DNA of 64,000 nt, from positions 248,001-312,000 of the forward strand of contig JADZEW010000001.1 in assembly GCA_020850325.1 (NCBI GenBank), read 5' to 3'. Position 1 is the stretch's first letter; each line of letters begins with the position of its first letter. The notes under the pieces were generated by a model. It saw only the letters and a program-made list of their open reading frames with translations, did not search any database and had not been told where the DNA came from. The stretch comes from Methanoregulaceae archaeon (GTDB lineage Bacteria > Armatimonadota > Fimbriimonadia > Fimbriimonadales > Fimbriimonadaceae). The position numbers were made by a program, and so were the translations under genes. Below are positions 8,305 to 16,039 of the stretch, one piece after another.

Positions 8305-9111
8305 ATGATGAAGCGGACGATTTTGATGGGCTTGGCACTAAGCGCGGTGTCGGCAGCGAATGCGGCGATTAATCTGACGTCGCTTACTTACAGTGAGAAC
8401 TTCGACGGATTGGGGAACGCATCGGCTGGACTGTTCACGCCGAACAACACCAATAAGCTGCTGCCGGGAACAACCGGCTGGGAAGGATCAAAGATCGGTG
8501 GCGGCAACCTGACAATGGACTTCTTTCGGGCCAGTGGTGTCGGAACGACCTTAACAGCTGGTATCTACGCGTTCGGAAATGGGTCTGAGACAGATCGTGC
8601 GCTTGGCGCTGTTGCGTCAGGCACTAGAGTGGGTGGGTTTGGCGTTGAGTTCGTCAATCTGACGGGTGCCGCAATCTCGCGAGTTACGATCAGTTTCACG
8701 CAAGAGAACTGGAGGAGTTCAACCACTACTCAGAACGTCTTCACCTTCGGCTATCGCACTGGGACCGCCGCCGCCGCTAACTACATTAATGGTGCGGGCT
8801 TCTTGAGTGAATCGAGCTTGAATCTCGTTGGACCGCCTCCGCTCTCCTCAAGCGGTGGCCTCGATGGCAATCTGCTAGCGAATCAAGTTGCTCGATCGGC
8901 GACCCTGACCTTTACGGTCCCCGTAGGCGTAGGGGAGAGCATCTATCTGCAGTGGCTGGACGTTGATGATCTGGGCTCCGATGCCGGTTTGGCAATCGAC
9001 AACTTCTCCTTATCCGCGACTCAGGTTAACGCCGTCCCCGAACCCTTCACCATGGCCCTCGGCATCGCCGGAGCGGGCGTGTTCTTTCGACGTCGCCTAC
9101 GAAAGGCGTAA
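8305..9111 (+). CDS. PEP-CTERM sorting-signal protein
   Basis: A 268-residue exported protein. The start is ATG 8305, 6 nt after GAGGGA; ATG 8281 and ATG 8308 are also in frame. It has a signal peptide (KRTILMGLALSAVSAANA) and a Gly/Ser/Thr-rich beta-type body of unknown function. The C-terminal tripartite tag reads VPEP, then a hydrophobic helix, then an Arg cluster (FFRRRLRKA). In known PEP-CTERM systems this tag is cut by exosortase and the protein is delivered to the cell surface or matrix. No exosortase gene is in this window. Own promoter and strong terminator make it a monocistronic unit. Confidence 0.85.
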   Translation: MMKRTILMGLALSAVSAANAAINLTSLTYSENFDGLGNASAGLFTPNNTNKLLPGTTGWEGSKIGGGNLTMDFFRASGVGTTLTAGIYAFGNGSETDRALGAVASGTRVGGFGVEFVNLTGAAISRVTISFTQENWRSSTTTQNVFTFGYRTGTAAAANYINGAGFLSESSLNLVGPPPLSSSGGLDGNLLANQVARSATLTFTVPVGVGESIYLQWLDVDDLGSDAGLAIDNFSLSATQVNAVPEPFTMALGIAGAGVFFRRRLRKA

Positions 9112-9138
9112 CCGCCGCCAACCCATCCCACCTTTTCG

Positions 9139-9175
9139 GGGCCGATCTCCAGCAGAGATCGGCCCTGAGCTTTTT
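9139..9175 (+). terminator. Rho-independent terminator after the PEP-CTERM gene
   Basis: A perfect 11-bp stem (9139-9149 with 9155-9165), loop CAGCA, then TGAGCTTTTT. Confidence 0.9.
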
Positions 9176-9234
9176 GCGCCCTATCGACGCAAGAATGAAC
9201 CCGAATCGACCCGCCCCAAACCCCCGACCTGTCA

Positions 9235-9240
9235 TACTCT
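9235..9240 (+). promoter_or_regulatory. -10 element TACTCT of accC
   Basis: TACTCT ends 9 nt before the accC ATG; the overlapping CATACT is an alternative. No Shine-Dalgarno sequence is present. Confidence 0.4.
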
Positions 9241-9249
9241 TTCCCACCC

Positions 9250-10611
9250 ATGCTGAAGAAGGTGCTTGTCGCGAACCGAGGAGAAATCGCCTGCCGAGTG
9301 ATTCGGGCGTGCCGCGAGATGGGCATCCGCAGCGTCGCCATCTATTCCCAAGCGGACAAAGAAAGCCTGCACACCCTGATCGCCGATGAGGCCATCTGCG
9401 TGGGCGCCGGGTCCAACGGCGATTCCTACCTGAACCTCGCCAACGTGCTCATGGCCGCGCAGATCAGCGGAGCCGACGCGGTCCACCCCGGCTACGGCTA
9501 CTTCAGCGAGCGCGCTCATTTTGCCGAAGCCCTCGAATCGCTGGGCATCAAGTTCATCGGCCCGCCGGTCAAGGCCATCGAAGGCATGGGCGACAAGGCC
9601 CGCGCCAAGGAAGCCGCGATTGCGAGCGGATGCCCGGTGGTTCCGGGCTCGGACGGCGTGGTTGCGAGCGACCTCGAAGCCCTCCAGATCGCCGACCAGA
9701 TCGGCTATCCGATTCTGCTCAAGGCCGTCGCCGGCGGCGGAGGTCGCGGAATCCGCCGCGTGGATGGCCCCGACGAACTCAGCCAGCTTTGGAAGACCGC
9801 TCAGGCCGAGGCCCAGGCCAGTTTCGGCAGCGGCGAGATGCTCCTCGAGAAGTGCATCGTCGAACCGCGCCACGTCGAGATTCAGATCATCGGCGACCAG
9901 CACGGCAACATGATTTACCTGGGCGAGCGCGAATGCTCGATCCAGAACCTGCGCCACCAGAAGATGATCGAAGAGGCTCCCTACGCCTTCCTGCCGGCCG
10001 AGATTCGGCGTAAGATGGGCGAAGCGGCGGTCAAGGTCGCGTGGTCGGTTGGCTATCAGAACGCGGGAACCGTCGAGTTCCTCGTGGACGAGAACTTCGA
10101 CTTCTACTTCCTGGAAATGAACACCCGGCTCCAGGTGGAGCACCCGGTTACCGAAGAAATCACCGGCGTGGACCTCATGCAACTGATGCTGCGCGTCGCC
10201 GCGGGCGAGAGTCTTCCGATCAAGCAGGCGGACGTCCAACTGAATGGGCACGCCATCGAGGCGCGCATCACCGCCCAAGACCCTGACAAAGACTTCGCCC
10301 CCAGCACGGGCAAGATCACGGAGTGGCGTGCGCCAGGTGGCCGCGGCATCCGCATGGACACGCATTGCTATGCGGGGTACTCGGTGAGTCCGTTCTACGA
10401 TCCGATGCTCGCCAAGCTGATCGTGAAGGGCAAGGACCGGGCGGAAGCCGTCGCGCGCCTGCAGAGCGCCCTGCACGAGTTTCATGTCGCGGGCATCACC
10501 ACAAACATTCCCTACCTGCGTCGCCTCTGCGCCACACCCGAGTGGATTGCCGGTGACTTCCATACCGGATTCGTGCCGCAGTGGATGGCGGCAAACCCGG
10601 CGGGAGCCTAA
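9250..10611 (+). CDS. accC: Biotin carboxylase subunit of acetyl-CoA carboxylase
   Basis: The biotin carboxylase component charges biotin on AccB with bicarbonate and ATP, the first half of malonyl-CoA synthesis for fatty acids. The protein has 453 residues, as usual. It starts with KVLVANRGEIACRVIRACRE. It then has the ATP-grasp glycine-rich loop KAVAGGGGRGIR near residue 160, the GERECSIQNLRHQK segment near 235, FYFLEMNTRLQVEHPVTE near 285, and a C-terminal domain with GHAIEARI. No accB is adjacent, so the biotin carrier lies elsewhere. nusB follows after 2 nt, so both are likely cotranscribed. Confidence 0.95.
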   Translation: MLKKVLVANRGEIACRVIRACREMGIRSVAIYSQADKESLHTLIADEAICVGAGSNGDSYLNLANVLMAAQISGADAVHPGYGYFSERAHFAEALESLGIKFIGPPVKAIEGMGDKARAKEAAIASGCPVVPGSDGVVASDLEALQIADQIGYPILLKAVAGGGGRGIRRVDGPDELSQLWKTAQAEAQASFGSGEMLLEKCIVEPRHVEIQIIGDQHGNMIYLGERECSIQNLRHQKMIEEAPYAFLPAEIRRKMGEAAVKVAWSVGYQNAGTVEFLVDENFDFYFLEMNTRLQVEHPVTEEITGVDLMQLMLRVAAGESLPIKQADVQLNGHAIEARITAQDPDKDFAPSTGKITEWRAPGGRGIRMDTHCYAGYSVSPFYDPMLAKLIVKGKDRAEAVARLQSALHEFHVAGITTNIPYLRRLCATPEWIAGDFHTGFVPQWMAANPAGA

Positions 10612-10613
10612 TC

Positions 10614-11165
10614 ATGGCCAGGTCGCGCCGTAAAGCTCGCGAAGCCGCCCTGCGTGCGCTGTATCAAATGGAGATCGCGCGTACGATCGCGAAGGAAGCG
10701 GGCGAGGATATGAAGCTGCACAGCGACCTGCCCGACGATCTGAAGCAGTTCGCCGACGGCCTGGTGCACCACTACGCCATCCACAAGGCGCTGATCGACG
10801 AGAAGATCTCCTCGCTGATCAAGGACTGGGACTACAAGCGAGTGGCGGTAGTGGATCGGTGCATCTTGCGCATGGCCGCGGTCGAACTGCACTACGAGCC
10901 GGGCATTCCGCCCGCCGTGACGATTAACGAGGCGATCGAGATCGCCAAGAAGTACAGCACCGCCGATTCGGGCAAGTTCGTGAATGGCGTCCTCGGCAAC
11001 CTCTTGAAGGATTCTCCCAAGGCGAACTGGGACCCCTCGATGGAAACCCATCCCGAAATCCCCGACGAGCCTGAGATCTCCGAGCCCGAACCGGTAGAGA
11101 TCACCGAGGAAGAGGCCAAGGACATCATGAAGGTCGGTTTGTGGAAAGTCCGGGACGAGGAGTAG
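10614..11165 (+). CDS. nusB: Transcription antitermination factor NusB with acidic C-terminal tail
   Basis: NusB binds boxA RNA with S10 (NusE) to support antitermination, mainly of rRNA operons. The start at ATG 10614 lies two bases after the accC stop. Residues 1-140 show the NusB pattern: RRKAREAALRALYQMEIA at the N-terminus, then DRCILRMAAVELHY, TINEAIEIAKKYSTADSGKFVNGVLGNLL. The last 45 residues form an acidic, Pro/Glu-rich tail (EIPDEPEISEPEPVEITEEEAKD) that most NusB proteins lack. Its role is unknown. Confidence 0.92.
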   Translation: MARSRRKAREAALRALYQMEIARTIAKEAGEDMKLHSDLPDDLKQFADGLVHHYAIHKALIDEKISSLIKDWDYKRVAVVDRCILRMAAVELHYEPGIPPAVTINEAIEIAKKYSTADSGKFVNGVLGNLLKDSPKANWDPSMETHPEIPDEPEISEPEPVEITEEEAKDIMKVGLWKVRDEE

Positions 11166-11213
11166 TCGGCTCGGAGAGTGCGTCGTCAGTCCAATCAGCA
11201 ATCTCACTGCGGG

Positions 11214-11219
11214 TACAAC
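11214..11219 (+). promoter_or_regulatory. Putative -10 element TACAAC of pheS
   Basis: TACAAC ends 8 nt before the pheS ATG; the last base deviates from TAnnnT. No Shine-Dalgarno sequence. Confidence 0.4.
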
Positions 11220-11227
11220 CTTGAGCG

Positions 11228-12223
11228 ATGTCCGTGATCGCGAACCTTGAAGCCGAAGCCCTCGCCGCCGTCCAGTCGGCACAAACCACCGCCGAGTTGC
11301 GGCAGCTCGAGCTTCGCTTCTTGGGCAAGAGTGGCGAGTACACCGGGCTGCTGCGGCAGATCGGATCGCTGCCCGCCGAGGAGCGTCCGACCTTCGGACA
11401 GCAGGTCAACGAGGCTAAGGCACGACTCCAGGCGAAGATCGACGAGCGGATCGAGGCCCTCAAAGGTGGCGAGCGTGCCGCCCAATTCGAGGCCGAGCGG
11501 ATCGACGTCACCATGCCCGGCCGCCCGGTCGTCAGCGGCGTGGAGCACGTGCTCCAGCAGACGATGAACCGGATCAAGACCGTGTTCAGCGGGCTGGGCT
11601 TTGAGTACGTCGAAGCCCCCGACCTCGAGGAGTTCCGCTACAACTTCGACGTGCTGAACTACCCGCCGGATCACCCGGCAATGGACGACCAAGACACCTT
11701 CTACATCGACGACGAGCACCTGCTGCGCACGCAATCGACGGCCTTCCAAGGCCGGGTGTTCGAGACGAAGGCGCCCCCGTTCCGAGCGTTCACGATCGGG
11801 CGGTGCTACCGCAACGAAGCGGTCGACCGAACCCACTCGCACACGTTCCACCAGGTGGACTGCTTCATGGTGGATGAGGGCATCTCGATGGCCCACCTGA
11901 AGGCGACACTGGGGCTGTTTGCCCGCGCGATGTTCGGCGACGATGTGAAGGTGCGGTTCCGCCCTGACTTTTTCCCGTTCGTGGAGCCGGGGGTGGACTA
12001 CGCGATCTCGACGCCCAAGCTCTTCAACGGCCGATGGGTCGAACTCGGCGGCGCGGGGTTGATCCACCCGAACATCCTCGAGAACTTCGGCATCGACACC
12101 GAGCGCTACAGTGGTTTCGCGTTCGGCCTCGGCATCGAGCGGATTCCGATGATGGCGTACGGCGTGGACGACCTGCGGAACTTCCTCGAGAACGATCTGC
12201 GCTTCCTGCGGCAGTTTGCGTAG
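11228..12223 (+). CDS. pheS: Phenylalanine-tRNA ligase alpha subunit
   Basis: The catalytic subunit charges tRNA-Phe as an alpha2-beta2 enzyme. The protein has 331 residues, close to the usual 330-350. It begins with the coiled-coil arm (ELRQLELRFLGKSGEYTGLL) and contains the class II motif 2 region FTIGRCYRNEAVDRTHSHTFHQ near residue 195. It also has RFRPDFFPFVEPGVD near 243 and motif 3 GFAFGLGIERIPMM near 300. The beta-subunit gene pheT does not follow; the next gene is on the opposite strand. pheT must be elsewhere in the genome. Confidence 0.95.
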   Translation: MSVIANLEAEALAAVQSAQTTAELRQLELRFLGKSGEYTGLLRQIGSLPAEERPTFGQQVNEAKARLQAKIDERIEALKGGERAAQFEAERIDVTMPGRPVVSGVEHVLQQTMNRIKTVFSGLGFEYVEAPDLEEFRYNFDVLNYPPDHPAMDDQDTFYIDDEHLLRTQSTAFQGRVFETKAPPFRAFTIGRCYRNEAVDRTHSHTFHQVDCFMVDEGISMAHLKATLGLFARAMFGDDVKVRFRPDFFPFVEPGVDYAISTPKLFNGRWVELGGAGLIHPNILENFGIDTERYSGFAFGLGIERIPMMAYGVDDLRNFLENDLRFLRQFA

Positions 12224-12241
12224 GTTGCTTGGTTTAAGAGG

Positions 12242-12272
12242 TCACGAGGCGCGAGGGTTGTTCGTACCTCGC
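12242..12272 (+). repeat. 31-nt hairpin repeat, copy 1
   Basis: First of two copies (the second at 12349-12379), identical at 27 of 31 positions. Each contains the arms GCGAGG and CCTCGC, able to fold as a hairpin. No gene covers it. Confidence 0.6.
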
Positions 12273-12348
12273 ATTCTCAAAGAAGACAAGACTCTGCACT
12301 GCGCAGGGCACAAGGCATCCCTGCCCCACGTGATCGGAAGCGTCAAGA

Positions 12349-12379
12349 TCACGAGGTGCGAGGATGGTTCGTGCCTCGC
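12349..12379 (+). repeat. 31-nt hairpin repeat, copy 2
   Basis: Second copy. The substitutions relative to copy 1 are at four positions, and both GCGAGG/CCTCGC arms are kept. A dispersed REP-like family is the simplest reading; the pair also flanks the 3-prime ends of convergent genes. Confidence 0.6.
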
Positions 12380-12394
12380 CGTCTGAAGCGTTAC

Positions 12395-13252
12395 TCAATC
12401 TACACTTCCCCACTGGAAGTCGATCGACACCGTCCACTCCCGCTCGCGCTCGTCCACGGCCGGTAGGCGCAAGAACCACTCGACCTGCTCCGGTGCATTC
12501 TCGTCCCCTTCCCACGTCACCTTCTTCCCCAACACTGCCGTATTGACCTGTACCGGGTACTTCCAGTTTTCGCCGGTGCTGAACCGACCTCGATCCTGTC
12601 GGTACAAGCCATAGATCGCCTTGTCTCTACTCTCCCATCTTATGTAGGGCTGAAGCTCTTCGATGAGCTTTTTCGGGTCCGACTGAGTCGGGGCGTGCTC
12701 TTTGTCCGCGACATATCCGCCAATGGCCCTCCGGATGTCGGCGCGTAACCACTGGCGACTTTCCACCACCCCGCGATAGGGCTCAGCCGGAATCAACAGG
12801 ATCGCCAGACCGACCGGCACCGTAGCGAGGTGCACACCGATCGACCGCAGAATCAGCTTCCCCTCGTGCGCTTCCTTTCGTGCGCGATTCCAGATCAAGG
12901 ACTCGAAGATCGCCGACGGTACGGCGAAGATGAGCAAGAGCGCAACCGCGTTGAGGAAGAGGTTGGGGTTCATCGGATCACCCACGAAGATCGTGTGCAA
13001 GATGGGAGCGAAGCAGCCCCAACCGCCGCACATCACGCCGGTGAACAAGTTGGCGAGAATCGACAGTCCGAGGCTGACCGGCCAGCTTTGCCCAATCCAC
13101 CGTCCGATGAGCCAGGCTTCCAGCACCACGATGACGCCGACATAGGCGAACCAGTAGCTCAGCTCGAACATCTCAAGCCCAAGCCCCATCGCGCCGTTCG
13201 CATGCGCCGACGCGGCGAGTGCCAGCGTGGCCGCAATGAACAGACCTCTCAT
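12395..13252 (-). CDS. Hypothetical membrane protein with periplasmic C-terminal domain
   Basis: 285 residues from ATG 13252. The N-terminus is a signal-like segment (LFIAATLALAASAHA). Three further hydrophobic segments follow at about residues 34-58, 66-90 and 98-116, and another near 140-157. A soluble region from about 160 to the end is rich in charged and Trp residues (DIRRAIGGYVADKEH, KVTWEGDENAPEQVEW). No family was recognised and no catalytic motif seen. CATAAT lies 5 nt before the ATG, so the transcript is probably leaderless. Neighbours give no functional hint. Confidence 0.65.
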   Translation of the reverse strand: MRGLFIAATLALAASAHANGAMGLGLEMFELSYWFAYVGVIVVLEAWLIGRWIGQSWPVSLGLSILANLFTGVMCGGWGCFAPILHTIFVGDPMNPNLFLNAVALLLIFAVPSAIFESLIWNRARKEAHEGKLILRSIGVHLATVPVGLAILLIPAEPYRGVVESRQWLRADIRRAIGGYVADKEHAPTQSDPKKLIEELQPYIRWESRDKAIYGLYRQDRGRFSTGENWKYPVQVNTAVLGKKVTWEGDENAPEQVEWFLRLPAVDEREREWTVSIDFQWGSVD

Positions 13253-13257
13253 GGCGC

Positions 13258-13263
13258 ATTATG
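13258..13263 (-). promoter_or_regulatory. Putative -10 element CATAAT of the membrane protein gene
   Basis: CATAAT on the minus strand, 5 nt before ATG 13252. A one-base variant of TATAAT. Confidence 0.45.
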
Positions 13264-13296
13264 GACCCTGAGGCCGCGGGTTGCATTCCGAGACTC

Positions 13297-13412
13297 CCCC
13301 CTCTCCTCGCTGGCGGGGAGAGGGGGCTGGGGGGTGAGGGGTCCTTACACTACGCCCCTCACCCCGGCTCGCTATCGCTCGCCGACCCTCTCCCCACAAG
13401 TGAGGAGAGGGT
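13297..13412. repeat. Composite palindromic intergenic element (three hairpins)
   Basis: Three nested or adjacent hairpins fill the gap between two genes: 13297-13306 with 13317-13326 (10 bp), 13331-13341 with 13355-13365 (11 bp), and 13385-13393 with 13404-13412 (9 bp). The outer units are variants of the same CCCTCTCC/GGAGAGGG sequence in inverted order. Such C/T-rich palindromes are commonly dispersed in GC-rich genomes. No coding frame is visible in it. Confidence 0.7.
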
Positions 13413-13429
13413 AGTTGCCCGGGGCTGAA

Positions 13430-14878
13430 TCACCCCATCCCCACCGGATCATACGGATCGGACAAGTCCACGTACTCGTGCCGCCCGGTCGCCACGCCGT
13501 TCCAATCGAACACATAGAACTTCGGCCCCTTCCGCTGCAGCACTTCACGCACCAGCTGCCCCCGCCGATGCGCCCGGGTGTCCTTGGGCGGCTCGGTCAT
13601 GGCGTCGACAATATCCAAGTCGGTAATCATGCGACGACTGGGTACCGCGCCGAACAGGCTCAGTGCGGGATCGATGTTGTGGTACTCCAAGTCCACTGAG
13701 TGCAAGGCGTCGTCGCTCCACTCCAGTCCCTCCTCCGCGCGATAAGCATCGACGATCTGTCGCTTGGCCACCCAGTCGATCCGATCGGCCAGGCTCATCG
13801 GGTCGCGCTCCAAGCCGTCGAGGATCGCCTCCCACTCGTCCAGAATCCAATTCGTCTGCTCGGTCTCCCCGCGATACACCTGCGCCGCACGAAGGTAGAT
13901 CCGTTGCAAGTCGATTGCCGATAGGGTGTCGCCATCCATCATGCGCACCCGCCAACGATAGGTCGGATCGCGGGAGACCTCCCGAAGCGCGATGATTGGA
14001 TGGTCGAGGATCACCTCGTCTCCGATCAGATCATCCTCCAGCAGGCGGATGACCAAGCACGTCGTGCCCACCTTCAGCGCGTAGGCGTACTCGTTCTGGT
14101 TAGGTTCGCCAAAGAGCAGGTGGAGGCGGGTCGTCATGCCGTCGTGGCTGTAGTAATGCTCCCACTTCGGGTTGATCAGCGCCCGATTGAACCGCACCCG
14201 AGAGGCCATGCCCTTGAGAATGTGGTCGGCCCGCTGGCTCAACTGAAACTCCACGTCCGGATCGGGGACGACGCCATACACGTGGGAAACCCAGATGAAG
14301 TCGATCGGGTTCTCGCGGACCTGCCGCTCGCTGGGTAGCCCGCCTTCAGCGGTGAGGATGTGCCCCCCAACCCGGCCCACGCCCGCGTAGATCTGCCTTG
14401 TGACGAGGAAGGGATACAGCCGGTAGGCGACGCGGTTCAGAAGGTCATCCTCGGCCAGGATGAGGTAGTTCTCATGGCAGCCAAACGTGTGGCCCCCGAA
14501 GTGGTCGACGCTGTTGTTGTAAACCGACACCACGTCCTGCAGGCCGAGGTCTTTGATTGCGCGCACAATCATGCGCTGCCCGGCGCGGTCGTTCGCCACC
14601 AAGTCCTTCAAAGAGCGGCACTCGGCGGTGGCGTACTCCAGGTGGCTACCCACGGCATCGACGTACAGCCGCGCTCCGTTCATCAGGAAGCCGCCCGAGT
14701 GCGAGGGCTCGAAAACGTCATCGCGCGAGTGAATGTCGATCGCACCGAGCTTCTGGTCAAAGACGTGATCCTTGATCATCTCCACCGCGGTCTCTGGGTT
14801 GCCGAAATCGGAGTCAGCCACGAGAGTGCCAAACTCGGTCTCGACGCCGAAGATCCGGTCGCGCGGGAAGTCGCTCAT
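13430..14878 (-). CDS. pafA: Pup/UBact-ligase family protein (PafA-like carboxylate-amine ligase)
   Basis: 482 residues with the PafA/Dop fold signatures. ATP/metal site: FGVETEFG near residue 10. Catalytic-base region: NGARLYVDAVGSHLEYATAEC near 68-88, with the Asp kept. Other matches are HTFGCHENYLI near 130, LVTRQIYAGVGRVG near 157, LSQRADHI near 215, LKVGTTCLVIRLLE near 275 and ALREVSRDPT near 298. The C-terminal domain (MTEPPKDTRAHRRGQ) also matches PafA, and the Dop-specific loop is not apparent. PafA joins a Pup-like modifier to substrate lysines, marking them for a proteasome. No pup/UBact, dop, proteasome or ARC/Mpa gene lies nearby. TAGAAT 5 nt upstream suggests a leaderless start. 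Confidence 0.9.
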   Translation of the reverse strand: MSDFPRDRIFGVETEFGTLVADSDFGNPETAVEMIKDHVFDQKLGAIDIHSRDDVFEPSHSGGFLMNGARLYVDAVGSHLEYATAECRSLKDLVANDRAGQRMIVRAIKDLGLQDVVSVYNNSVDHFGGHTFGCHENYLILAEDDLLNRVAYRLYPFLVTRQIYAGVGRVGGHILTAEGGLPSERQVRENPIDFIWVSHVYGVVPDPDVEFQLSQRADHILKGMASRVRFNRALINPKWEHYYSHDGMTTRLHLLFGEPNQNEYAYALKVGTTCLVIRLLEDDLIGDEVILDHPIIALREVSRDPTYRWRVRMMDGDTLSAIDLQRIYLRAAQVYRGETEQTNWILDEWEAILDGLERDPMSLADRIDWVAKRQIVDAYRAEEGLEWSDDALHSVDLEYHNIDPALSLFGAVPSRRMITDLDIVDAMTEPPKDTRAHRRGQLVREVLQRKGPKFYVFDWNGVATGRHEYVDLSDPYDPVGMG

Positions 14879-14883
14879 GGCTC

Positions 14884-14889
14884 ATTCTA
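14884..14889 (-). promoter_or_regulatory. -10 element TAGAAT of pafA
   Basis: TAGAAT on the minus strand, 5 nt before the pafA ATG. No Shine-Dalgarno sequence. Confidence 0.55.
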
Positions 14890-14923
14890 CGTGTGTCCCG
14901 CGCCATCGTGAGGCGCCGAGCGC

Positions 14924-14929
14924 TACAAT
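14924..14929 (+). promoter_or_regulatory. -10 element TACAAT of the VOC gene
   Basis: TACAAT ends 6 nt before the GTG start at 14936, placing the expected transcript start at or next to the start codon. Confidence 0.55.
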
Positions 14930-14935
14930 GGCGCT

Positions 14936-15289
14936 GTGCAAGCGATCACGTTCCTGCCGACCCTCGATCTCGCCGCGACCCACGCCTTCTACGCCGACCA
15001 ACTCGGCTTTCCCTTGGTGCTCGATCAGGGAACCTGCCGCGTGTACCAAGTCGGGACGGCGTTCTGGGGATTCTGTCGGGCCGGAGTGCCGATGGCCGAT
15101 CCGCGCCGAGTAACGCTAACCCTCGTCGATGAGGATGTTGACGCCTGGCACGCCAGGTTGGCGGCAAGCGGAGTACCCGTCGATGGTGAACCACGGGACA
15201 ACCAGCAATACCGGATCTACCACTTTTATGCGACCGACCCGAATGGCTACCAGCTCGAGGTTCAGAGGTTCCTGCACCCGTTCCCATAG
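14936..15289 (+). CDS. VOC superfamily (glyoxalase/bleomycin-resistance-like) protein
   Basis: A 117-residue single-domain VOC protein. Two beta-alpha-beta-beta-beta modules are visible: LPTLDLAATHAFYADQLGF at the N-terminus and LVDEDVDAWHARL in the middle. It ends in YHFYATDPNGYQLEVQRF, where the Glu of YQLEVQ occupies a common metal-ligand position. Functions in this fold range from isomerases to dioxygenases and antibiotic-binding proteins; nothing here selects among them. The start is GTG 14936, supported by a TACAAT at leaderless spacing. It is divergent from pafA. Confidence 0.75.
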   Translation: MQAITFLPTLDLAATHAFYADQLGFPLVLDQGTCRVYQVGTAFWGFCRAGVPMADPRRVTLTLVDEDVDAWHARLAASGVPVDGEPRDNQQYRIYHFYATDPNGYQLEVQRFLHPFP

Positions 15290-15315
15290 CGGCTCTGCGA
15301 GCCGCTCCACCGTTG

Positions 15316-15385
15316 ACTTTTTATACTTGTCTTAGTGCCAAAAGAATCTTTACGGTGCGCAAGTCGGTATAACAAGTGTAAAAGT
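15316..15385. promoter_or_regulatory. Inverted repeat around the start of the winged-helix regulator gene
   Basis: A left arm at 15316-15334 and a right arm at 15368-15385 are imperfect inverted copies sharing ACTTTT and the core ACTTGT/ACAAGT. The left arm covers the putative -10 TATACT. This layout suits autoregulation by the encoded HTH protein, but that is inference. Confidence 0.45.
15322..15327 (+). promoter_or_regulatory. -10 element TATACT of the regulator gene
   Basis: TATACT ends 7 nt before GTG 15335. No Shine-Dalgarno sequence. Confidence 0.5.
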
Positions 15386-16039
15386 TCTTGCAGTAGCTAT
15401 TGGGGATGGGCTGCCTGGACTCTGGAGAAGATCATCGAACTCACCGAAGAACATCTGCGCCTCTTGGCCTCGCCGGCGCTTTTTGAAGTTTACGAGTGTT
15501 TCTCAACCCTGGAAGTACGCTCAATCCCTGATGTCGCAAAGGAGATTCATCGATCTCAGGCGGCCGTCGGAGTCCACGTGGAAGCCCTGCTTAAGGCGGG
15601 ATTTCTCGAAGAAGCCGGAACTCGGCGCAAGCGTGCCCGCACCGAGCGGCTCTTTCGCCGAACCGTGGACGAGACCACGGCCAAATTCGGTGGCAAGCCT
15701 TGGAGCTACTATCAGGCATCGATCGACGGATTCGCCGCCAACATGCGGCGCGCCAATCGCGCCCATCAGCTCTTCAAGCACCGACTCTTCGAGGACGCAC
15801 AAGAAGCGCCCTTCGGCATCTATTTGGTTCGCCCCATGCGGTTAACCCGAGAAGGCGCGAAACAGTTGGGCGAGGCTTTGCGTGACCTGCATGTGCGCGC
15901 CGCCGAAATCGAACAGAAGCACGGAACCGACGACCCAAGCCAGGGTGAGCGCCTCTACATGACGACGATGTTCTACCCAACCGTCGCCAGCTCTCAGTCC
16001 AAGATCAAGGCCAAGCGAAAGAAGGCGGCCGCAAGCTAG
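15335..16039 (+). CDS. ArsR-type winged-helix transcriptional regulator
   Basis: 234 residues from GTG 15335. Residues 36-95 form a winged helix-turn-helix of the ArsR-like type: LTEEHLRLLASPALFEVYECF, then the recognition part DVAKEIHRSQAAVGVHVEALLKAGFLEE and a basic wing TRRKRARTERLFRRT. The rest is helical with a Lys/Ala-rich tail (KIKAKRKKAAAS). The first 29 residues are Cys/Ser-rich and atypical. Translation might instead start at CTG 15422, but TATACT 7 nt before GTG 15335 favours the longer form. It overlaps the end of dxs by 4 bp, tail to tail. Ligand unknown. Confidence 0.7.
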   Translation: MPKESLRCASRYNKCKSSCSSYWGWAAWTLEKIIELTEEHLRLLASPALFEVYECFSTLEVRSIPDVAKEIHRSQAAVGVHVEALLKAGFLEEAGTRRKRARTERLFRRTVDETTAKFGGKPWSYYQASIDGFAANMRRANRAHQLFKHRLFEDAQEAPFGIYLVRPMRLTREGAKQLGEALRDLHVRAAEIEQKHGTDDPSQGERLYMTTMFYPTVASSQSKIKAKRKKAAAS

